Shown: piece after piece, positions 24,002 through 35,980 of the stretch | Layout: each line of letters starts with the position of its first letter | How positions within the stretch are numbered: the first letter of the stretch is position 1 | Assembly (NCBI GenBank): GCA_963691655.1 | Contig: CAVNUY010000005.1 | Location: forward strand, 1 to 64,000 | Reading direction: 5' to 3' | Length of the DNA: 64,000 bases | Source of the DNA: Toxonevra muliebris | Lineage: Eukaryota > Arthropoda > Insecta > Diptera > Pallopteridae | The notes under the pieces: generated by a model | What the model saw: the letters and a program-made list of their open reading frames with translations, nothing else | Told to the model about the DNA's origin: nothing | Databases searched by the model: none | Position numbers and translations under genes: made by a program

Positions 24002-24448
24002 TGTATTAGTTTATGTAAACTTCCTTTTTTTTTATAAATAAAAGGGTATTAAGTTTGATCGTTATAAATTCAGTTTAAAAATTACTTTGGTTGAATACTA
24101 CACGTTAGATAAGTAAGATTTTGCAAAGGTTTGCAAAGAGAAATATATAAATGTATTGAGGGCGAATACTCTTCGGCTTCTGATTACGATTACGAGCAGG
24201 CGGCTTTTATAGCCGTTGCTGCCGGTAAATTACATGGAGATGATAAATTTATGATGATTAGGAAGTACTAAATTCTATTACAAAATTCTATTAAGGCAAT
24301 TCAGTATGCATTCAATACAATAGATTAATACATTTCAATAATCAATAAAAGAGAAATTACAATAGATTAATTCATTTCAATATTCAATAAAAGAGAAATT
24401 ACAATAGATTAATACAAAATGTGGATTCATTCGGAACTGATTCCGACA
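24002..24448 (-). repeat. 5' LTR of BEL1
   Basis: Matches 15310-15756 base for base as far as I can read. The minus strand starts TGTCGGAATCAG and ends CTAATACA, followed directly by the primer site. Confidence 0.95.
24201..24215 (-). promoter_or_regulatory. TATA box inside a 15-base palindrome, BEL1 5' LTR
   Basis: The minus strand reads CGGCTATAAAAGCCG: a TATAAAA core with CGGCT/AGCCG arms. The same 15 bases occur in the other BEL1 LTR (15509-15523) and in both BEL2 LTRs (39718-39732, 53009-53023), whose surroundings differ. Likely core promoter (inference). Confidence 0.65.
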
Positions 24449-25028
24449 TAATCTATATCTGGGAAAAGTTCAGGAAAATTTTTCCTCCAAAGCCTGAATA
24501 CGGTTCTTGGATTTCTCATATACAGAAAAGGTCACTGTTTCCCTCCGCCGCTGGTGTCTTAAGCACTCGCCAACCGGCAGTTGACAAACCCTCATTTTGT
24601 TTGACAAGCCGGACCAGTAGTACATAGACCGGATGAAGGTAACACATACAAACGTCTTGGGAATCGCTTCGCCTTGTGAAATTTGGATGTGTGCATCGGG
24701 AAATGCTTTCCCATTTATGTGCCATTATTTGGTCTCTGTATTGTGACAGGTTAGAGAAAGCTATCCCTTACAGCGCTGGTAACAAATCCTAGGTTTTTAG
24801 GGAGATTTTCGGTTTTATCCATCTCTGCTAACAAACATTTTTTTATCGCTAGGATTTGCTCATTGCTAAGTGTCTCAGATGGATGCATGGCATGAGTGAT
24901 AGCAACCTTGCATGCTATCCTGTGCCATCGCAGTGTTCTTAAGAGGTTCCTCAGGCATGTTTGCTTGCTTCCTTTTAGCCACCTCAGCTTTTTTAAGAGC
25001 CTGCTTTGGCGTGCAAGGTAACTCTTCC
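24449..25028 (-). pseudogene. R1/LOA-like LINE ORF1, upstream part (split from 14605-15309 by BEL1)
   Basis: Continuous with 15309 once BEL1 and one TAATC are removed. Several frames are needed: a basic segment EELPCTPKQALKKAEVAKRK, then LSNEQILAIKKCLLAEMDKT, then GLSTAGWRVLKT, which resembles the GLxTxxWRVL signature common in insect LINE ORF1 proteins (DUF4780-like, inferred). At least two frameshifts and a stop show decay. It is cut at 25028 by a TIR transposon. Confidence 0.55.
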
Positions 25029-26181
25029 TACACCCAGAAAAATGCCCATCTCTAGAACAAAGAAAAAGTTTCCTCAATTTAAATCCACTAAAATTTCTCT
25101 CGTTTATGTAAATTTTCCTCAAAATGAAGAAAAATGTGCTCCTTTCATGCAACCATGGTGTTCAATTTGAAGTAAGTTTTTTCTTCATTTTTGGAAATTT
25201 AATTGCGGTGCTGCCCACCAATTGAAATCAAATCCCTAGTTTCAATGAAATTGTTGAAACTAAAATTAAAGAAAAGTAAGATAAAAAAGTAAATAAAACA
25301 CCAGAAAATATGGGTGTGATAAATGGGCATCTTCAAATATAATTTTTTTCTAAAACTTAGTCCTTACAATGCGTCTCTGCATTTTTATTTAATTTTTTTT
25401 TTTAATTCAAGAGGTTTTATGAATTACTTGGTCTATTGTTAACATAAATGCGCATGGAACAATGGACGTTTCCATTAGTGTCCGACCGATTATTCGGCTT
25501 CGGCTATTCGGCCTAAAATTGCACCTTCGGCATCGGCAAAAAATGGCCGAAGATTTGGCCGAAGTATTTTGCCGAAGCCGAAGATTATAAGCATTTTATT
25601 TTATAATAATTTTTACTATAGATTGGTGTTTATATAAAGTATTTACATTACAATTTCTGTGTTATATTTTTTCCGTTTGCTTGCTCCATTTTTCTTTTGA
25701 AGTAACCTACAGATTTACAACCGTACAAACAGTAATCAGTGATTTTTTTTAACGAACAACCTGCTGGAGCTAATACAATTTGAGGCAGCAGAAGCAAGCC
25801 AAACTTTTTTACTTTTTAAGAAAGACTTGAAGCGTATTGAAAAGAAGCGTGAATTGTTAGAAAAGCCGACATTTTACATTCACTTTTTTTTAATATTGTT
25901 TTTACTAAAATCGCTCTAGAATATATGTGTAAAGAGATTCTTTGAAATTTAGAGTCCATTGAAAGTTACATATGTTTATTTGCAGGTCCTGATGCAGCAG
26001 TCATGCATATTTGAACTTTGAAACTTTTTCTCAAAACAGCATTTTTCGAAATGGCTGCCACGATATCTCCAAAACTAATGAACTGGTTGCGCTTAAATTT
26101 TCATCGTATCTTCAATACATCTATAGTCCTACTCCGTCCTAACCACGATCATTGTGATATCTCTCAATGTTTTCTATTTAA

Positions 26182-26363
26182 CCTTTAACTGTGGAGGTGG
26201 TGGTAAATTTTACACCACCTTGTGAAATAAAGTGCTAGTTTTGTTGAACTTAAAAAAAAAGTTTTCAAATTTTATATTTATTTTAATCAAAAATGTTATT
26301 AGCTTGTTTTCAAAATTTGTTAGTAAAGTTAAAGGATAAAAAATTCCCCTCCATAGTTAAAGG
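26182..26363. mobile_element. piggyBac-like MITE
   Basis: 182 bases flanked by TTAA (26178-26181 and 26364-26367), with inverted ends CCTTTAACTGTGGAGG and CCTTTAACTATGGAGG (one mismatch). TTAA duplication plus CC-starting ends fit piggyBac-type MITEs. Confidence 0.7.
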
Positions 26364-26513
26364 TTAAATTGAAATAGTTAAAAAAATGACAAAAATCAAA
26401 TACTTATTTTCAAAACTAGATAGATAAAAATACAAACTTTTAATGACTTAACTAAAAGAACATAAGTACAATAAAACTATCCCAAAAATTAAATTTTCAA
26501 TATTTTTACTTAA

Positions 26514-27002
26514 CCCTCTAGTTTCCAAGCGTGTCTCTAGGCAGCCTTCATCAAAACGGGTGTAATTACCACCTTAACAGTTTTTTGTTGCTAAATTTTA
26601 TCACATCGTTAATGGAATTTCCCAAGCTTTTAAAAAATGCATTAGTTATGAATTATGATGCGTATTACAGATTAGCGACAAAGTCAAAATTTGTCAAAAA
26701 CAGCAAAATTAATTATTTTGTTTGAATTTGAGATAAAAAAAAAAAATACTTCCCGTCATACTAGCCAGATAAAAAAACTAGCTGTTGCTAGGAATTTTTT
26801 ATACAAAATATTTAGTTATTTAAAAAAGATTGATAAAAAGTTTATTCAACAACATATACTTTTAGGCATTCAACTTTTCCGGCTTCATAAAACTACACCC
26901 ATTAAATTTTTTAGGGTTTTGAGATCAGATTTATGGTTTTTACATTAAAATTTATCAATCCCAATTTTTTTTAAATCAATCAAAAATTTGGGAACTAGAG
27001 AG
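26514..27002. mobile_element. Second TTAA-type miniature element, degenerate
   Basis: TTAA then CCCTCTAGTTTCC on the left, and GGGAACTAGAGAG on the right, an imperfect inverse. The right TTAA has decayed to TTCT. About 490 bases, non-coding. Confidence 0.4.
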
Positions 27003-27552
27003 TTCTGGTTCCGGCTATAGGTCTATCGATTAATACGCTGATTCAATCTTTGGTTTTACATAAGCAGAATCATGGCAGCCATCGGCCAACTTTTTTTTTT
27101 GACACAGGTTTCGTTGAACAACAGTCGCTATACAGATATACATATAGTCGATGTTACTGTATATTTTAACGTAAACTAATTTTTAAATGATTCTTGAGAT
27201 AAATAATATTTGTCAGCTCCTTCGACAGTGAACAGTTATTTAATGTTACTAGTCAGCTTTTTATTTGGAGTATCTACTATCTATATTTTTCTGTATACTT
27301 ATACATATTTGAAAATACATAGGTAGAAAAAATTTACTTTCAGATTTTTATTTTTTATATTTTAAAAATCCTTCGGTCTTCGGCCGAAGGTTAGATGAAT
27401 GGCCGAAGTTCGGCTTCGGCCAAAAAATCACCTTCGGTCGGACACTAGTTTCCATAAACTTGTTTTTTTCCAAAATTTAGTTGCACCAGCATATAAAAAT
27501 TCAAGCACCATTTGGCTGCAAAACAAAAGTATCAAAATACCATAAAAGAACA

Positions 27553-27584
27553 AATTACCTTATTTAGAATAAAATAAGGTAATT
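27553..27584. repeat. 13-base-arm palindrome inside the TIR transposon
   Basis: AATTACCTTATTT, six-base loop, AAATAAGGTAATT, perfect arms. Confidence 0.75.
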
Positions 27585-28299
27585 AAACTTACATACTATT
27601 TTTGCATAAAAAATGAAAATGTAAGAAAGAGACGAATATACAAAAAATGTACTCCATACAAAATTTTTGTATATACAAAAAACTAGCTTTACTCTTTTGG
27701 CCTTAGCAGATAATCGCGTACGCTTTATTTTTCTTTTGAATTTTTAAGTCAGCTTCTCTATTTCAAGCGAAGTGGTTTGTGGCTATTGATATAATTTTTG
27801 AAAAAAAAAATATATATATAATGTGAAAAAAATAAAATATATTCAAAAGATATAAATTTTAATAAAGTTCAATTTATAATTTTTTGGTGGCCATAAAGAT
27901 CTTTTGATAATTTCAAGGCGACGATGCCTGTAGTGTTTGTAAAAATACGTATGAATATAAACCTTAATTCTTATTAAAAATAAAATGATAAATGAATACA
28001 AGTAAGAAAACATGATTTCTATGCCTTTTAATTAAAACAACATTGTAGAAAATATTCCATAAATTGAGGATTTCTTTTCCAAAAAGTAAATTGACTTTAA
28101 TCTATGGAAAATTATTCCTCAAACTGAGGAAAATTTTACCTAAATTATATATAATTTCTCATATTTGAAAAATATTTGCTTAACTCAAAGAAATTTCATA
28201 TATCTAAATGAGGAAACCGTTTCTATGGCGCCAAATCATTCCCATTTTTCCTCAATTTTATAGCAGTTTTTTTTCGAACCAAGTAAGTATTTCTCTGGG

Positions 28300-28916
28300 T
28301 GTACCTTCACAGAGAACACATTTTACAGCATTATCTTTTGTTTTTCTCAGACAGGTATTTGATGCGTGATTTCCTGCGAATTTGATACATTTCGGAGAGT
28401 ATGTCTTTGTATGTCCGTATTGTTGACAGTTAGAACATTGTGGTATTTCACGCTTTGGTCGAGGCGGCTCGAATACTATTCTACAGTACATCAGACTGTT
28501 AACATCATAAATAAATTTGTTTTTGGGAGCCAATTCTATCGAGAAAAGGGGAAGTGGTTGCTTAGTTTTTCTGTGCTTTATGCTCCAAATATTTACGACA
28601 TCATGCCCCATAATGCTAAGCTCGTTTTTAAGTTGTATGTATAAAATTCGGTTCCTTTGTTTCCCAAAATTTTTACAATTGTTGTGTGTGTTTCTGGCGT
28701 TTTTGGTTGTATTTTAATTTGTTCAAAGCTAATAACCTTGATTACGTAGAGCCCATCTACATATTCATTAAGGAGTTTATAAAGTGGTTGTATGTTTTCT
28801 ACTTTATCTACGAATATGGGTGGTGACTTTGAAGTTTTCTCCGTTAGCTCCGAAGTTAGTTCGTTTGGAAAAGTATAGTCTGGTTTTTGGGTAAGAGCGT
28901 TCATCAAATCTTGTCG
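28300..28916 (-). pseudogene. Jockey-type LINE ORF1 fragment
   Basis: Two minus-strand frames separated by a deletion near 28600. The first has PPIFVDKVENIQPLYKLLNE and TTIVKILGNKGTEFYTYNLK. The second has GHDVVNIWSIKHRKTKQPLP, FVYD-like strands and CSNCQQYGHTKTYSPKC with C-x-C relatives. This is the PRE_C2HC plus zinc-knuckle arrangement of Jockey ORF1 (family knowledge). The C-terminal side is cut by the TIR transposon at 28299. No ORF2 follows directly. Confidence 0.6.
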
Positions 28917-29497
28917 GCCAGTGTTATCGGTATGTTAGTTATGATTTATTTTAATGTTTTGGTCTTATTTACTCACATGAATCAGTAGTACTCGAACATC
29001 CAACGATGCACTGGGGCAAACACTATCTAGCGGGATGGTTGTCACTTTTTATTTTGCACTTTGTACTTTGATTTTAATATTTTACTTTGAAGCTCCAAGA
29101 AAACAAATGTTGAGATAATTAAGAAAATATTTCCATTAAATTTTATATTATTTAAATAGCCTAAAATGACTTAAGCTGTTTTTTGCAAATTTTTTCCAAA
29201 ATTAATTATCATAAACAAGAGAGTTGGTTTAACAGCCAAAGTAAAGATAAGTGATTATTGCAAATGGAGAATGATAAATTTAAATATACAATAACCGCTT
29301 AACTCAATATATGCCAGGCAACAAATGAAGCATTCCTTTTCAATAAAAGCCTAAGACGGCATAATCTTACCAAGATCATATTTTACATTTGCCATAAACA
29401 TTTTATATTTCTTTTTATTAAATATCTCCTTAACAAATGAATCTTTCATTATCGTTTTTGATCTCAGCATTGCGCGTGTAAGAAACTTTTTTATATA
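28917..29497. other. Non-coding AT-rich spacer
   Basis: Possibly the Jockey 5' untranslated region near 28917-29070. Nothing else was recognised. Confidence 0.35.
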
Positions 29498-29965
29498 CAG
29501 TAGAATAGCGGTAATTCATACCCCGTTAATTCGAAAATCTCAATAATTCGTAACAAACTGCTGGTCCCTTGAAAAAATCGCTCTCATTCGCAAAAATTTT
29601 CTACACATTTTGGTCCCCTCACTAATTCGTATTTTTTTTCAATACCAGATCTGTTTAACCTCTTATAAATTGAAATTGGTTGTTGACAACCCCTTATAAA
29701 TCGTAATGCAAAGAAAAATTCTATGGAACTGTGATTCGGAAAAAAAATCAATCACTGTAGATAGATACGTTCACTTTTTTATGGAATTTTTTTGTGATTT
29801 TCGTGGTTGACAAGATACGCGAGAAGAGCCTTAAACTACAAAACAGTTGTATAATTCGTTGCTTTGCTATAATTCCAGGTTACAAAGGAAATAGCAAACA
29901 TTATGTCCCATTGGAAAACTTAAGGATAACTGTAAGGATTAAGAGTCCTGCACATATTATTTAAA

Positions 29966-30661
29966 AATTTTTTTTTTTTTTTAGACGAATCCCAACGGAC
30001 CCACTTACCCGCCCAGGTGCACAAGGGGCGCATACGCATAACGAACGGTGTTCGAAACGGATACAATCCGGACTGCTCTGTATAACGCGACACGTAGAAG
30101 AGTAAAGTGAACTATCCAAGTGGTTTTCAAACAACAGCTACAGATTTTGTAATCATCAGCTGGTTAATTCATTTAAAAATTTTAAAACAGTATTTTTAAT
30201 GTTAAATTGAGAATCAGATAAATGAAATAAGCCATAAAGGTTGTTGAAGTCATTGCACAAACAACGAAAAGGGTCATTTTGGTCATAATTAGTTCGGCAG
30301 GTACTTAGTTTAATCGTAACTGGATACCTTGTACAACGGTTTGGTATGCTCAAGTTAACTTCATTTAATAAAAATTGGGAATTTATATCACCATTTAATA
30401 GTTTGGCCAAAAACATGACATTCAGCATTACTCTTCTGCTCTCTAGAGTTGGTAAAAAGTTTCACATCATCAGCATATAATAAAATTTTTGAGTGACGGA
30501 TAACAGATGGGAGATCATTAATATATATAAGGAATAAAATCGGACCAAGATGACTACCCTGAGGAACTCCAAATGGAACTTCACCTTCTGATTTCTGTTA
30601 CAAGATGACTACCCTGAGGAACTCCAGATGGAACTTCACCTTCTGATTTCTGTTACACAGA
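29966..30661 (-). pseudogene. Jockey-type LINE ORF2, 3' part with poly(A)
   Basis: Minus strand: EGEVP-GVPQGSHLGPILF, then LLYADDVKLFT with the YADD catalytic box (about 30455-30485), then the RT C-terminal region ending at 30156, a 3' UTR, and a T run at 29967-29982 that is its poly(A) tail. A 54-base tandem duplication (30545-30598 and 30599-30652) repeats the GVPQGSHL segment. It joins 35981-36600 across BEL3. Confidence 0.75.
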
Positions 30662-30896
30662 TATTAGGATTCCCACAATCTTGCTACAAAATCTTATTTA
30701 AATTTCATGCCATGTGGCAACACTATTTTGCTTGTCATTTTTCTATTTTATTTTGGATTATTATAATTTTGAGTTCCTTTGCACATTGTTCTGTGCGCAC
30801 TTTTTCATACAGAATTTAATTGAATTATTAAAGTATTTTAAAACCTACATCTTGTGTTTCACTCAACTCACAATTGAGATAGAAATATCTCAAACA
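30662..30896 (+). repeat. 5' LTR of BEL3
   Basis: Matches 35747-35980 with small indels, ends ATCTCAAACA. A primer-site-like TGGTGCCTCCTGTGAGG follows at 30900-30916; I could not assign the tRNA. Confidence 0.85.
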
Positions 30897-30987
30897 TTTT
30901 GGTGCCTCCTGTGAGGAATATCCAATAGTGCAAATTTTGAGGTTTTTTGTTTTCTGCAAACATTATTTGGTGGTGCTCCAAATTCGA

Positions 30988-32109
30988 ATGGCGAAATTAA
31001 GGCTACGTACATCAGCAATAAGAGCCATTAGGCGCATTCATGATCACGCACGTCACCTACAACCGGGTTTCTGTGATGCATTTCAGCTTGAGCAAGAGCT
31101 GAAATCGCTATCTGCGCATTTTGATCGGTTCACTATACATCATGACCAGATAGTGAGCACTGCAGAAAAGGTGGAAATCGAAGCGCATGACGAGCTTTGA
31201 GAAGAGGTGGAAGATGCGTACAAAGACACAAGCATCAGGCTGAAGCGTTTGTTAGTGGGTGCTAAATTACCGCCAGGCTCCAATTCGGCAGCGCGTGAAG
31301 TTGAGGTTAAGTTAGAACCACTTGTGATTCCCACGTTCGACGGAACTATGCGAAATTGGCTTGCGTTCAGGGACACATTTGAAATGCTTGTCCATAATAC
31401 GCAGTACCCAGAAGCTTACAAATTAGGTAAATTGCGACAAGTGGTTAGTGCGAGCGTAGTGCCTCTTATTGGTAGTGTTTACTCTGGTGGATATGAAGAT
31501 GTTTGGCAGGCGCTTAAACATCGATTCGATAATAAAAAGCAGTTGGCCGAAGTCCACGTTTCATGCTTGCTCAACGTCAGGCCGGCGTTAGAGGAAACCG
31601 CAAAGGCTTTGCTGGCAGTTGTTGATACAGTCCACGAGTCGCTGCGAGCTTTACGCGTTATGGCCTTACCTCTTGACCAGTGGGATGCTTTGGCAGTCCC
31701 CATAGTGGTCTCGAAACTTCCCGTTACCACTCAGCGAGAGTGGTGCATGAGCTGTTCACCTACTGAAATTCCACGCTTGGATGAATTGCTCACATTTCTA
31801 GAAAGGCGAGCACACAGTCTCAGTACTGAGGTCGTTACATGGTCAAGTCGAAGAGAATCATCACCACGCGATCACCATCGCGCTGGAGTATTGCCACGTA
31901 CTGTTAAATCCTACGTTACAGCTGCAGATGAAGGCAAGTGTGCGTATTGCCAAGGAAGTCATCGAACCACGAAATGTGTCACATTGCTAGCGCTGAAAAC
32001 CGAGCAGCGCATCAATGCTGGCCACTCAGCGAAGCAGTGCCCTTCAGGTGATTGCCGACATTGCCATCGCAAACATAATTCGTTGCTTTGCTGCGAAGCT
32101 CCATCTTAA
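30988..32109 (+). pseudogene. gag: BEL3 gag
   Basis: Starts MAKLRLRTSAIRAIRR. An in-frame TGA at 31198-31200 breaks it, then it runs to 32109. The capsid motif PTFDGTMRNWLAFRDTF matches the BEL pattern seen in BEL1 ([15 protein letters not shown]). The knuckle region is reduced: CAYCQGSHRTTKC then CRHCHRKHNSLLC, with the middle knuckle partly lost. Confidence 0.8.
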
Positions 32110-32269
32110 GCCACAGCCGTATCTGTCCATGTGGCAACCCATTCTAATCAACCAGTGGCAGCCACACCAGCGCTGCCGTCAGAGGGTTTGTGACTAGAAC
32201 CACCCACAGTCACCAGCCTTGCCAATGCGAATTCTACTGTTCTTCTGGCTACGGCGCAAGTTTATACAT

Positions 32270-35200
32270 CTGGTGACTCTACAATTCAGCGCCCGGCGCG
32301 TGCACTCTGTGATCCTGGATCGCAAGTAAGTTTTATAACAAATCGTTTGGCAAATTCATTATCTTTGCGCAGGAGTAAGTACGATGTTCCTGTAGAGGTG
32401 ATCGGTGCTCATTCTTACACCCGGACAAAAGGCAGTGTTTCGCTTACGCTTAAGTCTATATATTCCGATTATGAGTTGAAAATCAATCCACTTGTCATTC
32501 CTTCAATTATCTCGGTCATCCCAACAGTACACATTGACATGACACAGTGGCCACATTTGTCCAACCTCAAGCTGGCTGGCACACAATTCGGCACTCCTGG
32601 TAACATTGATGTCCTCATTGGGGCTGATGTGTGGGGTCTTAAAGTTGAAAGTGACGTCATCAGTGGTGGTCTTGATGAACCCCACGCCCAGCGTACACGG
32701 TTTGGTTGAGTTGTCTTTGGGCCAGCAACAGCAGCGCAAAATTCCACGCTGCCCTCTCTTTCATTCAGCGCGCAGCTACGCGAAGAGGAGGTACGCTTGG
32801 AGGAGCTTGTGCGAAATTTTTGGAAGCTTGAGGAGGTGCCATCCCATGAATATGATGAAGAAGACGAGTGTGCACGAATATTTTCCTCGACGCATACCCA
32901 CACTGTTGATGGCCGTTACGTCGTTCACTTACCATTTCATTCTGATGCTCCACAGTTGGGCGATTCATACACAAACGCATTGCGGCAGTTCCATTCACTC
33001 GAGCAACGACTGGCTGCGAATAGCGACTTAAAAGAAAGGTACGTTGCGTTCATGCATGAACGCAACGCTTGGTCATATGGAGCGTGTCAATCGACTCAGT
33101 GATCGTAGAATCAGCTATTACATTCCTCATCATGCAGTTACAGGAAAGTTTCGCGTTGTATTTAATGCGTCAGCTCAAACTACAACAAGCGTCTCACTAA
33201 ATGACATTCAGCTGGTAGGCGCAACTATTCGTTAATTAATATCCTCTTTCGATTTCGCCGCTTCCGCATCGCACTGTCAGCGGATATCGAAAAGATGTTC
33301 CGGCAGGTGTTAGTAACTCCAAGCCATAGAGATTTCCAACGAATTCTTTGGCGAGAATCACCTACCGATGAAATTGCTGTTTACCGTCTAACAACCATCA
33401 AATATGGCATGGCTTGCAGCCCATACAACGCAGTTCGTGCGCTTAATCAATGTGCGTACGACAACCACAACAAGGTGGCAGACAAGAATCAAGCGATTGC
33501 CGTACGCAATGCAATCCTGACTTCATTTTATGTTGACGATTTCCTCTTCAGTTGTGACTCTAAGTGTGAAGCTGTAGAACTAGCTACCAATGTGGGTCAG
33601 TTTTGTCAGCCGAACAGTTCAACTTACGCAAATGGAACTCCAATAGTGGTGAGGTAATTACGCACTTAACTGGTACCAATTCTTATATTGCAGAGCTCAC
33701 CATCGATTCTCCAACGGCAACAGTACTTGGATTACGATGGGATCCAATTGCAGATGAGCTCTTTTTTAGAGTGGATCTCAAGGTAGCTTCCGGTCCCCCC
33801 ACTAAGCGGCGGGTGCTGAGTGAAGTCGCCAAGCTGTTCGACCCTACCGGTATGCTATCCCCAATTGTGATCGCTGGCAAGATATTTATACAAACTTTGT
33901 GGTCAGCTGGCCTAGCCTTTGATACGCTCCTTCCAGTTGACCTTCACAACATATGGGTCACATTCCGTGACGGACTTGCTGTCATCAACCGTATTCGAGT
34001 GCCTCGTTAATTAGGAATGGCTAATGGTAAAGCTACTACTATGCGGCGGTTATCTACACGAAGACGATTGACGATGAAGGCAGTCCTCTCGTATCGTTGC
34101 TCACTGCCCGTACTAAGGTGGCTTCGCTAAAAGGCGCCACGATTCCTCTCCTCGAGCTCTGCGAGGCCTCGGAGCATTGGAACTTATCGATCATAAGTTG
34201 TGGTGGCGCGGCGCAAAATGGTTGATGGACGATCAGCTAAACATCGCGTCTGAGGTGAAATGGCCTTGAATGACCATTTCAGCTCACTTCTACGTCTACT
34301 ACGCACTGTAGCGCTGATTTTACGTTGGCTACCAAAACGCCGACATTTGCGACCACCTATCGTACACCCCAGAGAAATGGATGATGCCCTAGAGATACTT
34401 ATTCGTATAAAGCAAAAAGATGCCTTTGCACCTGATATTGACCGGCTTCAGAAATGTTCCGGTATAACCAGCCCCAGCAAGCTTATTCCTTTGAATCCAT
34501 ACCTGGACAAAGACATTCTGCGAGTGGGAGGTCGAATTGGTAAAGCAGACCATGATCGCCGATTTCCGATTATTCTACCGAAAACCGGTACATTGGTGCT
34601 ATTAATTATTCGAAATGCTCATGATACAACTCTCCATGGTGGCGCTCAACTCATGCTTCAAAATCTTCGCAGCCGTTATTGGATTTTGAATGGAAGGCAA
34701 GCAGTCCGAAGCTACGTGCAAAATTGTGTCGTTTGTCGTCGACATCGAGGTGCAACTATTTCACAACGGATGGCAGCGCTACCCAGGCAGCGGATCAATG
34801 TGGCTCGACCCTTCTTAGCATCCGGCGTTGACTATCGTGGCCCGTTTGTGGTACGTGTAGGTACCAAACGGTCTCACACGACAGTCAAGACGTATTTGGC
34901 AATTTTTGTTTGCATGACAGCAAAGGCTGTTCACATTGAGGTCGTAGAAGATCTTTCATCGCAAGCATTCTTGGATGCATTTACGCGGTTTATCAGCAGA
35001 CGTGGCCCATGTCAGGACCTCTACAGCGACAACGATACAGCGTTCATTGGTGCCAACCGCTTATTGAAAGAGGACGTGGCAGCCTAGCAGAACGAAAATA
35101 ACCAAAGGTCATTGGCGAGCCTGGGCACGCACTGGCACTTTATTGTACCCAACGCCCCTCACCAAGGTGGACTCTGAGAGGCGGCGGTGAAGTCCGCAAA

Positions 35201-35753
35201 ACACCACTTAGTTCGTCTTGTCGGTACCCAAGCAATGTGGCACAGTCAACTTCAAACGTTGGCGGCGCGCAGAGAGGCGTGTCTTAACTCGCGTCCGCTC
35301 ACACCACTATATGACGATCCCAACGACAAACTGGCATTAACTCCAGGAGACTTCCTCATCGGTGCCCCACTACTTGCAGTTCCCGAAGCTGATGTTAGTA
35401 CAATTCCAACTAATCGCTTAAAGACGTGGCTCTGGGTGCGCCAGATACACCAACACTTCTGGAAACGCTGGAGTGATGAATATTTATCTACGCTGCAAAC
35501 TCGTAATAAATGGCAGAATCGTTCGAGTGACGTGAAGGTAGGCGACATCGTTCTGGTCAAACACGAGAATCTGCCCCCGACAAATTGGCCCTTAGGGCGA
35601 GTAACTGCAGTGCATCCGGGCAGTGATGGATTGGTGCGTAATGTAACACTTCAAACATCAAATGGCGTAATGACCCGGGCAGTGCAAAAACTCTGTCGAC
35701 TTCTTGACTCTGAGGATTTCGAGTACAATGACTCGACCGGGCAGGATGTTTAG
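32270..35753 (+). pseudogene. pol: BEL3 pol (protease, RT, RNase H remnant, integrase)
   Basis: At least six stops or shifts. Protease: CDPGSQVSF near 32310. RT: ISYYIPHHAV (33112), SADIEKMFRQVLV (33277), FYVDDFLFSC (about 33526). RNase H is mostly missing between about 34010 and 34260. Integrase: HDTTLHGGAQ with CVVCRRH, GVDYRGPF, YSDNDTAFIGAN (Asp for the usual Gly after SDN), then GGL-stop-EAAVKS near 35170 where TGA replaces Trp. The C-terminal domain runs to 35753. Not functional. Confidence 0.85.
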
Positions 35754-35980
35754 GATTCCCACAATCTTGCTACAAAATCTTATTTAAATTTCATGCCATG
35801 TGGCAACACTATTTATGCTTGTCATTTTTCTTTTCTATTTTGGATTATTATAATTTTGAGTTCCTTTGCACATTGTTCTGTGCGCACTTTTTCATACAGA
35901 ATTTAATTGAATTAAAGTATTTTAAAACCTACATCTTGTGTTTCACTCAACTCACAATTGAGATAGAAATATCTCAAACA
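35747..35980 (+). repeat. 3' LTR of BEL3
   Basis: 234 bases, TGTTTAGG...CTCAAACA, directly after the pol stop region. Confidence 0.85.

Larger units (their letters stand above)
15310..24448 (-). mobile_element. BEL/Pao retrotransposon BEL1, structurally complete
   Basis: 9139 bases: two 447-base LTRs that I read as identical, 5-base target duplication TAATC (15305-15309 and 24449-24453), a tRNA-Tyr primer site, about 2.1 kb leader, an intact gag-pol frame of 1795 codons, and a second ORF before the 3' LTR. Nothing visible disables it, so it is probably a very recent insertion. Confidence 0.95.
25476..27447. mobile_element. hAT-type non-autonomous transposon
   Basis: Perfect 14-base inverted ends TAGTGTCCGACCGA and an 8-base target duplication GTTTCCAT (25468-25475 and 27448-27455), diagnostic of hAT-sized duplications. 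Both ends carry clusters of GCCGAAG/CTTCGGC (25487-25580 and 27369-27438), probably transposase-binding subterminal repeats. There is no transposase; the interior contains other small elements. Confidence 0.85.
25031..28297. mobile_element. TIR DNA transposon, non-autonomous, TA target
   Basis: Termini CACCCAGAAAAATGCC (25031) and the inverse of CACCCAGAGAAATACT (ending 28297), flanked by TA on both sides. The arms share further TTTCCTCA-type motifs, suggesting long degenerate inverted repeats. There is no transposase frame. Its middle was later invaded by a hAT element. A perfect 13-base-arm palindrome lies at 27553-27584. Confidence 0.65.
30662..35980 (+). mobile_element. BEL/Pao element BEL3, decayed, plus strand
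   Basis: Two LTRs of about 234 bases (30662-30896 and 35747-35980) flank gag and pol with many stops and shifts. The 3' LTR starts TGTTTAGGATTCCC, while the 5' LTR start has lost the TG. No target duplication could be seen. Several small LTR indels mark it as older than BEL1. Confidence 0.9.
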
